A stretch of 33,576 nt of DNA from an uncultured beta proteobacterium. GTDB lineage: Bacteria; Pseudomonadota; Gammaproteobacteria; Burkholderiales; Rhodocyclaceae. This document shows, piece after piece, positions 25,121 to 32,681 of the stretch. Location of the stretch: positions 1-33,576 of the forward strand of contig CAISOB010000058.1 in the NCBI GenBank assembly GCA_903886975.1, read 5' to 3'. A program made the translations under genes and the position numbers. The notes under the pieces are model-generated. The model did not search any database and was not told where the DNA came from. It was given only the letters and a program-made list of their open reading frames with translations. Every line of letters starts with the position of its first letter. Position 1 is the stretch's first letter.

Positions 25121-25359
25121 AGGATGGTCCCGACCCCAGCAAACATGCCGGGAATCGCGGACCGAATTGCGCGCAACGATTCAATCGCCGCATCGGTACG
25201 CAGCGTCAGCTCCATCGCCCTGATCCCGTTATCGAGCAAGGTCTGCGCCACAGGGACGGCGTCCCGCACATCGTCGATGACAAGAACCGCGATGATTCCG
25301 CTTTTCGCGATGCGGTCCACAAGGTCCTGCGGCACCAGCATTTGCTTATTCGCACTCAT
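25117..25359 (-). pseudogene. eda: KDPG/KHG aldolase, N-terminal remnant
   Basis: The ATG at 25359 opens a frame (MSANKQMLVPQDLVDRIAKS) with clear KDPG-aldolase character: GIIAVLVIDDVRDAVPVAQ, NGIRAMELTLRT (catalytic Glu region) and AGVGTILT. Homology stops after GTILT at about 25117. A complete enzyme has ~205 residues including the Schiff-base lysine near 133, which is lost. The frame continues only to a stop at 25060, reading the kinase sequence out of frame. A perfect -10 (TATAAT, minus strand, 25394-25389) remains upstream. With the adjacent kinase remnant this is a deletion joining two neighbouring genes of 2-keto-3-deoxygluconate catabolism. Confidence 0.82.
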
Positions 25360-25470
25360 CGTGCCCCTCTCCGGCTGAAATGTTTTGCATTATATTCGGC
25401 CGTATTTCTTGCAGAGACCATAGACCTATTCCCTTCGCGACGGCCGCGCGCTATGACTCGAGCGGTTATT

Positions 25471-25499
25471 TCGTCATACGGCCGAGGGTCGGCTATAAT
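25471..25499 (+). promoter_or_regulatory. promoter of the tRNA-Ser gene
   Basis: TCGTCA (25471-25476), 17 bases, perfect TATAAT (25494-25499). Predicted start near 25506, five bases before the tRNA 5' end. Confidence 0.6.
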
Positions 25500-25510
25500 T
25501 CGCGTCCGAC

Positions 25511-25822
25511 GGAAGGTTGGCAGAGTGGTCGATTGCACCGGTCTTGTTTACTCGAGCGCCATTGCGGAAACGCATTGGATGTAAGGAGTCAAAGTCGGAG
25601 AAGCCCCAGGCAGAAATGCCGAGGTAACGCCGAGCGAAGCCTGGCCTCGGCCAGGAACGTGTAGAGACTTGACGGCTCCCGCCTAAGGCTGAACCAGCTA
25701 GGGCGAAGGCAAAGTCCAGACCATCAAACAGACGCGCGCGTCTGGTGGCGAAAGCCATAGTGGCAAGGAAAACCGGCAGGAGTTTACGCTCCTCCAGGGT
25801 TCGAATCCCTGACCTTCCGCCA
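25511..25822 (+). tRNA. tRNA-Ser(UGA), interrupted by a group I intron
   Basis: Two exons, 25511-25545 and 25768-25822, together 90 nt including an encoded CCA. The acceptor stem GGAAGGT/ACCTTCC pairs perfectly, with discriminator G as in tRNA-Ser. The anticodon stem is CCGGT (25538-25542) / ACCGG (25772-25776), and the joined loop reads CTTGAAA, giving anticodon UGA. A long variable arm (GGAG TTTACG CTCC) marks a class II tRNA, and the T arm is CAGGG TTCGAAT CCCTG. The D arm GCA...TGC is also present. It resembles E. coli tRNA-Ser(UGA) in the anticodon arm. The gene is broken between U34 and G35 by 222 nt of intron; a scan that expects intact tRNAs would miss it. Sequence composition changes just after its 3' end. 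Confidence 0.93.
25546..25767 (+). ncRNA. group I self-splicing intron (IC3-like) in the tRNA-Ser anticodon
   Basis: 222-nt intron without an open frame. The 5' exon ends in U and the intron ends in G (omega-G, 25767), the group I rule. An internal guide GAG (25554-25556 area) can pair with exon CUU through a terminal G-U pair. P2 is a hairpin with a GAAA loop (TGCG-GAAA-CGCA). P3 is GGAG (25585-25588) / CTCC (25676-25679). P7 is GACTT (25666-25670) / AAGTC (25712-25716). P8 is CGCC/GGCG, and P9 ends in a TGGC-GAAA-GCCA hairpin. The core GTGTAGAGACTTGACGGC and the AAGGCAAAGTCCAG segment are nearly those of the ~205-nt Azoarcus tRNA-Ile intron as I remember it, with P3 pairs changed on both sides. 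No homing endonuclease. Confidence 0.92.
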
Positions 25823-26823
25823 GATAGACCAGTCAAAGCCGCTCTACTACTTGATTTCTGGATTTCGACCTAGGTTCTACCCACATTTATACCCATACCG
25901 ATTTTGGGCGGCAAAGCCTCTCAAGACTGCCCCTATTTGCAAGCGTTATGCCAAAACGCGAGGAGAACGCCAGCGCCACGCGCTCCATCGATCGGCATTC
26001 TATTGCGCTCTATTGCGACATGTTGCCGAGGTTATTCCTACGTGTTGCCGTCAAGGAATTCATTGGAGAAACTGAACGCCAACAGGAGATTGATGTCAAA
26101 GTAATACGCAGAAGAGAAGCTGCGTGAATCCCCTCCTGAAAGCCCTGCCCCGGCTTGATGAAAATCGCCGGGGCTTTTTTTTGCCCTTGATTGCGAACGT
26201 CTAGACGAGCGCTCTTCGTGCCGTTACGTTGCAACGCCATTCCTGCACGAAGGCAACCGCGCCGTCACCACTGCTTACGGAATCGAAGCCACGGAACGAA
26301 ACCCACCAGTTGCCAAGGCCGATCATGACGGGCTCGTATGACTTGGGAAGCGATCCGACTTCCGTCTGATTTCCCAAAACTCTCAATTCGGGAACGGCAT
26401 AGCCGCTCGAAGTTCTGTTGCGTGAGACGAAGCTACTCGCGAGGCTCCCGTTGGAATATACTCTTTGCATACAGAATTCGCTTCGGTGGAACCGGGTGCC
26501 CGCCGCTCAGCTTGCCCAAGCGTTCAGCCCGCCATTGAATAGCAAGGGGAATGCCAGCCGGACCGGAACGCCCCCTCACATTGCTGGCCACAGCCTTGAC
26601 GACCATGCCGCCGCAAGTACAGCGATTCTTCCGGAATTCCGTGCAAATATTGTTGACAGCTATTGCAGTCTTCTACGTGCCAGCTATAGCCATTGGAGTA
26701 ATGAGCTGGATTTGATGCAACCAAAATCCCGGTGCGGGGGTCGTATAGGACGTTGCCAGGAATTTCTTGGCAATGCTTTGTAGGTCATCGAATGGCAGCA
26801 CTTCGACTAGTGATGGAACGATT
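25823..26823. other. 1-kb stretch without a convincing gene (start of accessory region)
   Basis: Lower GC than the DNA to the left. An open frame at 26020-26127 (+, 35 codons, ending KVIRRREAA) ends just before the terminator at 26147-26182 and could be the tail of a lost gene. On the minus strand two frames, 26201-26470 (ending WRCNVTARRALV) and 26524-26760 (Cys-rich, DPRTGILVASNP then CNSCQQYL), look protein-like but have no good start or SD; they may be pieces of one decayed gene. No second copy of the tRNA 3' end and no integrase motif are visible. Confidence 0.4.
26147..26182 (+). terminator. strong Rho-independent terminator without an evident gene
   Basis: GCCCCGGC (26147-26154), 12-base loop, GCCGGGGC (26167-26174), then eight T. 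Textbook structure. Upstream within 300 bases there is only the tRNA-Ser gene and a 35-codon frame, so it either ends a long tRNA read-through transcript or is left over from a deleted gene. Confidence 0.88.
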
Positions 26824-29055
26824 GTGAAGAAAATCTTGCTGTTGATAGGTCTTGTTCTGCTGACATCAGCGCGTGCTACGCCACTCGATGCAGACCAATT
26901 AAGTCCCCATGAGCTGAAACCGGAGCGGCAGCAAGCTGCAGCGGCGTATTTGGCGACCGAAGTGCTGACCCGATTTCACTACAAGCCAAAGCCGCTCAAT
27001 AAGGCCCAGTCCGAAAAGATATTTGATCAGTATCTGAAGTCGCTAGATCCGGAGAAGTCTTTCTTCGTCCAGTCCGATATCGATCAAATGAGTGGCTATC
27101 GCTCTGGGCTTGGTGAAGCCATCATCGAGGAGAACCTTGCCGCGCCCTTCGCCATATTCAATCTCTACGCCCGACGTGTCTCCGAGCGATTCACTTATGC
27201 ACGCGGCTTGCTTAAGCAGGGCTTCGACTTCCGGGAGAAGGAAAGCTATCAATATGAGCGTGGGAAAGCAGTCTGGGCAGCGTCGGAAGGTGAAATGCGA
27301 GAGCTGTGGCGCAAACGGGTCAAAAACGACTGGCTGAGGCTCAAACTGGCCGGAAAAGACGACAAGGGTATCGTCGAGATTCTTGATAGTCGTTATGAAC
27401 ACTCTCTGAAGCGCATGGGGCAGGCAAAAAGCGAAGACGCCTTTCAGGCCTTCATGAACGCGTACACGATGGCCATCGAGCCCCACACGAATTACATGGG
27501 GTTGAGGGCGGCGGAAGACTTCGACATATCAATGAAACTCTCTCTGGTTGGGATAGGTGCGGCGCTGACCGAGAAGTATGGGTACACCATAATTCGCGAA
27601 CTCGTGCCGGGCGGCCCTGCTGCCCTTTCGGGGCAAGTGGAATCTGGGGATCGGATTCTCGGTATTGCCCAAGGTGAAAATGGCGCGATGACCGACGTTC
27701 TGGGCTGGCGTTTGGACGATATTGTCGCGCTGATTCGCGGCTCACCGGACTCGGTCGTCCTCCTCGACGTCCTTCCGGCTGGGGTCGGTCCGGACGGCAC
27801 GCACAAGATAGTTTCGCTTGTTCGCAAAAAGATCGTGCTCGACGATCAGGCTGCCAAGGAATCGATCCTCTCGGTCGCGGACGGCAAATTAACTCGCCAC
27901 ATCGGCGTAATAACGCTTCCCGCGTTCTATCAGGATTTCGAGGCTCGGCAAAAAGACGATCCACATTTCAAGAGTGCGACGCGTGATATATCACGCCTAT
28001 TGGAGGCGCTAAAGACTGAAAGGGTCGATGGGGTACTGATCGATTTGCGCAACAATGGAGGTGGTTCGTTGAGCGAAGCGATCGATCTCACCGGCTTGTT
28101 TGTTGGCAAAGGGCCCGTAGTTCAACAGCGCAATGCCCGGGGTGAAATCACGGTTGAGAGCGACACCAACACGGATGTTGTCTGGACCGGCCCTCTTGGG
28201 GTCCTGATTAACCGGGGCTCGGCATCAGCCTCAGAGATTTTTGCTGCAGCTATTCAGGACTACGGCCGGGGCTTGGTGATCGGCGAACCGAGTTTTGGGA
28301 AAGGCACGGTTCAAACCGTGATCGATCTCGATCATGTCGCCAAGAGCGACAAACCCCAATTCGGTGAGCTGAAAATGACCGTCGCCCAGTTCTTCCGGAT
28401 CACTGGCGAGACCACACAGCTTCGCGGCGTAAAGCCGGACATACTCTTGCCGACGGCTTCAGACACGGAAGAGTTTGGGGAGGCCAGCTACGAAAATGCC
28501 CTCCCGTGGATGCAAATAAAGGCCGCAAACTATTCGCCAAAGGGCGATCTGAAACATCTATTGCCCGGGCTGCTGAAAAGCCACGATGCTCGGGTAAAGA
28601 AGGACAAGGATTTTCAGTTCCTTCAAGAAGAACTCGCCGACTTGAAGCTGCAGCGCAGAAAAAAGGAGGTCTCTTTGAACGAAAGCGAACGTAGACAGGA
28701 ACGTGGGGCGGAGGCAGCGCAATTGGTATCTCGCAAAGGGGTGAAAGATGCGGGACCGAGCACTTCAGAAAATGTTGTTGGCAAGGGAATCAGTCCAGGG
28801 ACAGAATCGGTACTTCAGGACGATGGCTTGCAGGCTGATGAACGTAATCTCGCCAATGAGTTAGCGTCCGAGAAGAATCGCAAGAACGCCAAAGATATCC
28901 TGCTCAATGAAGCAGCCCATATCATTTGTGACGAAGCGGGCATGCTGAAGATAAGCAATAGTGCCAGGTTCGCGGCGCATGCGAAACTCGTTTCGATTTC
29001 ACCGCTGATTCCTAATCCAAGACAGGCGCCGGATGCAGTTCGGCCAAGCCTGTAG
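26824..29055 (+). CDS. prc: carboxy-terminal processing protease (Prc/Tsp-like)
   Basis: Periplasmic serine protease that cuts proteins from their C-termini. The frame opens at 26767, but the GTG at 26824 gives a clean signal peptide (MKKILLLIGLVLLTSARA), so 743 aa. N-terminal helical part resembles E. coli Prc (SLDPEKSFFVQSDIDQM), a PDZ domain lies at about 230-315 (ELVPGGPAALSGQVESGDRI), and the peptidase core includes DLRNNGGGSLSEAIDLTGLF. The Ser/Lys dyad is Ser468 (GSASASEIFAAA) and Lys493 (FGKGTVQT), 25 residues apart as in E. coli. The C-terminal ~170 residues are charged and longer than usual. Codon use and GC are clearly lower than in genes left of 25.5 kb. In E. coli Prc trims penicillin-binding protein 3 and peptidoglycan hydrolases; no such partner is adjacent here. 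Confidence 0.92.
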   Translation: MKKILLLIGLVLLTSARATPLDADQLSPHELKPERQQAAAAYLATEVLTRFHYKPKPLNKAQSEKIFDQYLKSLDPEKSFFVQSDIDQMSGYRSGLGEAIIEENLAAPFAIFNLYARRVSERFTYARGLLKQGFDFREKESYQYERGKAVWAASEGEMRELWRKRVKNDWLRLKLAGKDDKGIVEILDSRYEHSLKRMGQAKSEDAFQAFMNAYTMAIEPHTNYMGLRAAEDFDISMKLSLVGIGAALTEKYGYTIIRELVPGGPAALSGQVESGDRILGIAQGENGAMTDVLGWRLDDIVALIRGSPDSVVLLDVLPAGVGPDGTHKIVSLVRKKIVLDDQAAKESILSVADGKLTRHIGVITLPAFYQDFEARQKDDPHFKSATRDISRLLEALKTERVDGVLIDLRNNGGGSLSEAIDLTGLFVGKGPVVQQRNARGEITVESDTNTDVVWTGPLGVLINRGSASASEIFAAAIQDYGRGLVIGEPSFGKGTVQTVIDLDHVAKSDKPQFGELKMTVAQFFRITGETTQLRGVKPDILLPTASDTEEFGEASYENALPWMQIKAANYSPKGDLKHLLPGLLKSHDARVKKDKDFQFLQEELADLKLQRRKKEVSLNESERRQERGAEAAQLVSRKGVKDAGPSTSENVVGKGISPGTESVLQDDGLQADERNLANELASEKNRKNAKDILLNEAAHIICDEAGMLKISNSARFAAHAKLVSISPLIPNPRQAPDAVRPSL

Positions 29056-29124
29056 CAAGGAAACAGCCTTGCGGTTCGCTCGCAGTGGGATTTCTGCCTC
29101 CTCAAATTCGCCTGCTCCGGTGCA

Positions 29125-29523
29125 ATGACTTCTCACGCAAGATGGTTTCTTGTGTTAGGGGCGTTCAACGCGAGCATTGCTGTGGCATTAGGCGCGGCCG
29201 GCACCCATGCGCTTAAGGGACAATTAGTGTCAGCTGAACCAGCGAACTGGTTTGCGGTTGCCCTCCAGTATCATCAATATCACTCTCTTGGCCTCATTCT
29301 GGTTGGCATGGCAGCCGAACGTTTTCCGTCATCAAGGTGGTTCGCTTGGTCCGGTTGGGTTATGCTTTCAGGGATTCTCCTCTTTAGTGGGAGCCTATAT
29401 CTCCTGAGCCTTGCTGGCATTCAGGCAATGCATAGGCTGATTCCGATTGGTGGTGTTGCCTTCATTTTTTCTTGGCTGTTGTTCGCAATTGGCGGGATAA
29501 GACTTAGGTTGCCAGGAGGCTAG
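29125..29523 (+). CDS. DUF423 (YgdD-like) membrane protein
   Basis: 132 aa, four hydrophobic helices. Family pattern visible: FLVLGAFNASIAVALGAAGTHAL near the N-terminus, QYHQYHSLGLIL, then the last helices MHRLIPIGGVAFIFSWLLF. Function of the family is unknown. It starts 69 bases after prc and may be transcribed with it. Confidence 0.88.
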   Translation: MTSHARWFLVLGAFNASIAVALGAAGTHALKGQLVSAEPANWFAVALQYHQYHSLGLILVGMAAERFPSSRWFAWSGWVMLSGILLFSGSLYLLSLAGIQAMHRLIPIGGVAFIFSWLLFAIGGIRLRLPGG

Positions 29524-29935
29524 TTTGCGCTGGGTGTAGGTGCGGTTTCAATAAGCCTTGGGCTTGGCTCACATTGCGCCCATCACGCCGGCCAAGAGCG
29601 AACCAACCCCGCCGTCGTGCTCGATGCTTGCGTGCTCATACATCAAGCCACGCAAGCCAAGGCACTTCAATCCCTACATCTACATTGGGGCGCCCGAGCA
29701 ATAATACTCGTCGACCCCGGGATAGACCTGTTTGCCGACAAGCTCAGCAAATTGATCGTTGACGCGCGCCTTCACGAAGGTAGGATTATGATCAACGAGG
29801 GGTAGATCGATCACTGTCAAGGTCACGTCGATAGTTGGCGTGGTACGCCCGCGAGTGCCTTCAGTCATGAACGGATATCTGTTAGCTTGCTAGACACGCA
29901 GGCCATGAAGTGAGCAGTATGCAGAAAGCAAGAAG
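29524..29935. other. 412-base gap with no confident gene
   Basis: A 62-codon frame on the minus strand (29868-29680, ending QVYPGVDEYYCSGAPM) and an overlapping 62-codon frame on the plus strand (29617-29805) are the only candidates. Neither has an SD or recognisable relatives. The minus frame reads slightly more like a protein. I see no repeat, promoter or terminator of note. Confidence 0.25.
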
Positions 29936-30709
29936 ATGCGCATAAGACGTCTATCACGTTTCTTCTCAGTAGTCGCCGTGAGCCTATTGATGCTCACCGG
30001 CGCAACCTGTATCGGTGCGGAGCTGATTGACTATCGCTTTAATGACCTGTTGATCAGCGTCTGCAAAGTTGATTCGCGAAACGAAACGCTGCGTATGTTC
30101 TGGAAGGACGATAACAAGCAACCCTTCAACAGGTTCTCCCGATTGAAGATTTGGCTCGCTGCCCGAGGGGAGGATCTTGTATGCGCAACAAACGCCGGAA
30201 TTTTCGATCAAGATTACCGGCCGCTAGGGCTGTATATTGAGAACGGTATCATTCTGCGCAAGCTAAACGAGCACAAGAATGCTTATGGCAATTTCTACCT
30301 ACAGCCAAACGGTGTATTCCTTGTCCGGCACGATTACGCAGAAATTGTCGACACCGATCGCATGGCGTCCGAAAGAGAACAAATCTTACCGGGCGTTTTG
30401 TTCGCGACCCAATCCGGACCATTGCTGATACAAAACGGGACGATAAATTCCCTTTTCCCCATCGAATCGGAGAATCGCTTAATCCGCAACGCGGTATGCA
30501 CAATTTCTCAGTACGAGATTGTCCTCGCAATTTCTCGCCGACCAAGCAGTTTCTATGACTTTGCAAGATCGTTACAAGAAATCGGCTGTACCAACGCACT
30601 CTACCTCGACGGGAAAATTTCCCGCATGTACCCGGGCGCGGATTCCGACGTAGGTCCTGGCTTCGGCGCGCTTATCGCCGTTACCAAAAAGGCAATTGCA
30701 GAAAAATAG
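29936..30709 (+). CDS. phosphodiester glycosidase family protein (NAGPA domain)
   Basis: 257 aa with a signal peptide (basic MRIRRLSRFF, hydrophobic to about residue 27). The rest looks like a single NAGPA/YigE-like domain: VCATNAGIFDQDYRPLGLYI, YGNFYLQPNGVFLV, FATQSGPLLIQNG, IRNAVCTI and CTNALYLDGKISRMY. Related proteins cleave phosphodiester-linked sugars (human uncovering enzyme) or act on cell-surface glycans in bacteria; the substrate here is unknown. Periplasmic or exported. Low GC like the rest of the right-hand region; followed by a 13-bp palindrome. Confidence 0.82.
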   Translation: MRIRRLSRFFSVVAVSLLMLTGATCIGAELIDYRFNDLLISVCKVDSRNETLRMFWKDDNKQPFNRFSRLKIWLAARGEDLVCATNAGIFDQDYRPLGLYIENGIILRKLNEHKNAYGNFYLQPNGVFLVRHDYAEIVDTDRMASEREQILPGVLFATQSGPLLIQNGTINSLFPIESENRLIRNAVCTISQYEIVLAISRRPSSFYDFARSLQEIGCTNALYLDGKISRMYPGADSDVGPGFGALIAVTKKAIAEK

Positions 30710-30800
30710 TATTTCGAGAACGAAAATTTAACTTTCATTCTTTATTTTCCTAGAACGAACTTCGCTATAGAGTGAAGCCAATGAAAGATATATCGGACGC

Positions 30801-30835
30801 CGCAATTTGTGCGGACAGCGTTCGCACAAATTGCG
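30801..30835. repeat. perfect 13-bp inverted repeat
   Basis: CGCAATTTGTGCG (30801-30813) and CGCACAAATTGCG (30823-30835) with a 9-base loop, in the 244-base gap between convergent genes. No T-run on either side, so not an ordinary terminator. Could be a transcript-end hairpin, a protein-binding palindrome or a recombination relic. Confidence 0.7.
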
Positions 30836-30953
30836 CTAGTCAGCTTTCAATACCCATCAAGGCGTCTTTCCGACTGACAACTCCCCGATGACTTTCTTCA
30901 TAGGCTGTGGCAGGTTTCGGATCAATTACTCAGCGCTCATTGTTTCCTTTGAG

Positions 30954-31259
30954 TCAGAGCGTGTGATCAGCATAGTGAGCCAATGCTGCGGCCTGTCCAG
31001 CGATGGTGGTACTGGATGAGACAATAAATGTCTGACGTCCGGGACCGTTTCCCAGCGCCAAGGCCAAACTGAGTGCGGCAACGCCAGCTACGGCCAACCG
31101 TACGTGGTTGCCGCAACTGGTCACAAATCCGCGGATGGCTTCAATGCCCGTCGTAGTTGCGGGGAACTTCATTGCGACTGATTCCTTGCCGTGTTCTAAG
31201 GCTACAACTTCATAGACGCCATTTTTCGAGGCGATACCAATACATAGGGCTGAGCTCAT
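30954..31259 (-). CDS. small protein of unknown function
   Basis: 101 aa from the ATG at 31259 (MSSALCIGIASKNG); GTGAAG lies just upstream, and a GTG at 31271 is also in frame. The first strands (ALCIGIASKNGVYEVVALEHG) and a later LAVAGVAALSLALALGN-TFIVSS pattern recall an RNase-H/actin-like fold start as in IS110-type DEDD proteins, but no acidic triad can be shown. Follows another small unknown gene after 22 bases, probably one transcript. Confidence 0.5.
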   Translation of the reverse strand: MSSALCIGIASKNGVYEVVALEHGKESVAMKFPATTTGIEAIRGFVTSCGNHVRLAVAGVAALSLALALGNGPGRQTFIVSSSTTIAGQAAALAHYADHTL

Positions 31260-31281
31260 TGTTATCTTCACTTTCCACTAC

Positions 31282-31605
31282 TTAATAGTCATGTCGACCG
31301 AACATCCACCGCATTCTTGTGCGTTGGTGACCGGGCGCACCGGTTTGAACAACGCGCCACCCGGGTAAGTCGTTGTCAAAATAGTGAATTGTTTTGGTAA
31401 CTTTCCGTAGCAAGGCAGTCGGAGCATGGGTTTGAAGCACACCGGCAAGAATCCAGCCACTAGGTAGGTCGGCCTTCACTGCCGTTGGCGGACCGCCCAA
31501 AAAAGCTCCGCTATGGGTTGTTCCACATTCGGTGGCCGCGAAGTCATCTCCAATGACGGCTTGATTGCGCCGGTTGCAGCCGGCTGAAGTCTCATTCATC
31601 CCCAT
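31282..31605 (-). CDS. small hypothetical protein
   Basis: 107 codons from an ATG at 31605, or 105 from 31599 (MNETSAGC). Contains GGPPTAVKADLPSGWILAGV and ends RMRWMFGRHDY; no family recognised. A second frame (GTG at 31460, ending GGCSVDMTIK) overlaps the 3' half and reads about as well, so the true frame is uncertain. A TATAAA (minus strand, 31610-31605) coincides with the first start codon, which would need a later start or a leaderless message. Confidence 0.35.
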   Translation of the reverse strand: MGMNETSAGCNRRNQAVIGDDFAATECGTTHSGAFLGGPPTAVKADLPSGWILAGVLQTHAPTALLRKVTKTIHYFDNDLPGWRVVQTGAPGHQRTRMRWMFGRHDY

Positions 31606-31618
31606 TTATACCAATTTT

Positions 31619-31635
31619 CTTAAGGTAATTTTAAG
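31619..31635. promoter_or_regulatory. PmrA/QseB-like tandem box
   Basis: CTTAAG-GTAAT-TTTAAG fits the PmrA (BasR) binding pattern YTTAAK-N5-YTTAAK on the plus strand; the element is also nearly palindromic. It lies in the 185-base divergent gap between a small hypothetical gene (-) and the TPR/glycine-rich gene (+). On the minus side it sits 8 bases before a TATAAA. Confidence 0.35.
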
Positions 31636-31790
31636 ACTCATCAGTGCATGCTATCCAGCGCAAGACATGCCGATGAATTCGCGAATATCAGTCGCCCGCT
31701 ATACCCCGGTGTTTCCGCTGTCCTGTTGAAGAAAGTGCCTTTTGGTTGGACCATTCCCTGAATGTCGTATGTATTGGAAGGAACCGCACT

Positions 31791-32651
31791 ATGCTGAAGA
31801 ATATCTTCTTAGGTTTGCTGATGATCGCTAGCACGGCGTTCATCGGTGGCACGGCGTTCGCTGACGAACACGAACCAACTCTCAATCAGGTCTATCGGTC
31901 TGCCGAAGCCGGTAATTTGGGTGAAGCGCAGACAATGATGCAGCAGGTGCTGAGCGCACATCCGAACAGCGGCAAGGCACATTTTGTCGAAGCCGAGCTG
32001 CTGGTCAAACAAGGCCAACTCAAGAAAGCCGAAGCAGAACTGGCAACGGCCGACCGCCTCGCCCCCGGTCTGCCCTTCGCAAGACCAGAAGCGGTTCAAC
32101 ACTTGAGGGGGATGCTCGGTTCATCGCGCAACCTGCGGCCCGTTGACCTTCAACCCGCTCAGTCAATGCCACAGCCGGTCAGTGAATCTTCGAACCCGTG
32201 GGGAATGCTGTTGATCGGGCTTGGCTTGATTGCGTTCATCGTCTTCGCTGCGCGGTTGATGGCGCGGCGAAATGCAGCGCCCGTTTCCGGTAGCGGCCTC
32301 TCCGCTGGCTATGGCCCGGGGGGTAGCGCTACCTCCTACGGCCCACCTTTGCAACCTTATGGTGTAGGCAGTATGGGTCCTCTGGGCTCGTCGCAAGGAC
32401 CGGGCGTGGGTTCTCGAGTCATGGGTGGCCTAGCGACTGGCGCCGCTGTTGGCGCCGGGATGGTGGCCGGTGAGGCTCTAGTGCATCGCTTCATGAATGG
32501 CGGCCAGGACTCTCTCCGACCGCTCCAAAACAACTTTGGCCTATCAAGCCCGGATACCGGCGTTGATGACATGGGAGGTACCGATTTTGGTGTCTCCGAC
32601 ACGTCATCGTGGGATGACAGCGGTTCGATTGGCGACAGCGACTGGAACTGA
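31791..32651 (+). CDS. exported TPR protein with membrane helix and glycine-zipper region
   Basis: 286 aa. ATG at 31791 with strong SD GGAAGGAA. Order: signal peptide (MLKNIFLGLLMIASTAFIGG, cleaved near AFA|DE), one to two TPR units (LNQVYRSAEAGNLGEAQTMM; LLVKQGQLKKAEAELATADR), a short Pro/Gln linker, a membrane helix (WGMLLIGLGLIAFIVFAARL, about 137-156) followed by RR, a Gly/Ser/Pro-rich stretch, a glycine-zipper-like segment (GLATGAAVGAGMVAGEAL) and an acidic Ser/Asp/Gly tail. Function unknown. Possible promoter TTGGAC-N16-TATGTA at 31746-31773. Confidence 0.75.
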   Translation: MLKNIFLGLLMIASTAFIGGTAFADEHEPTLNQVYRSAEAGNLGEAQTMMQQVLSAHPNSGKAHFVEAELLVKQGQLKKAEAELATADRLAPGLPFARPEAVQHLRGMLGSSRNLRPVDLQPAQSMPQPVSESSNPWGMLLIGLGLIAFIVFAARLMARRNAAPVSGSGLSAGYGPGGSATSYGPPLQPYGVGSMGPLGSSQGPGVGSRVMGGLATGAAVGAGMVAGEALVHRFMNGGQDSLRPLQNNFGLSSPDTGVDDMGGTDFGVSDTSSWDDSGSIGDSDWN

Positions 32652-32681
32652 CTGCGGTGAGAATGACGCGCGACGTTTGCT

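Noticed and set aside
26001..26019. Tandem TCTATTGCG repeat of about 10 bases
   Set aside because: Only two units, no relation to a gene or element; likely chance.
30954..31259. Calling this the N-terminal half of the IS110 transposase seen at the right edge
   Set aside because: It is 2.3 kb away, ends in its own stop codon and lacks a demonstrable DEDD motif; the similarity is only in the strand pattern.
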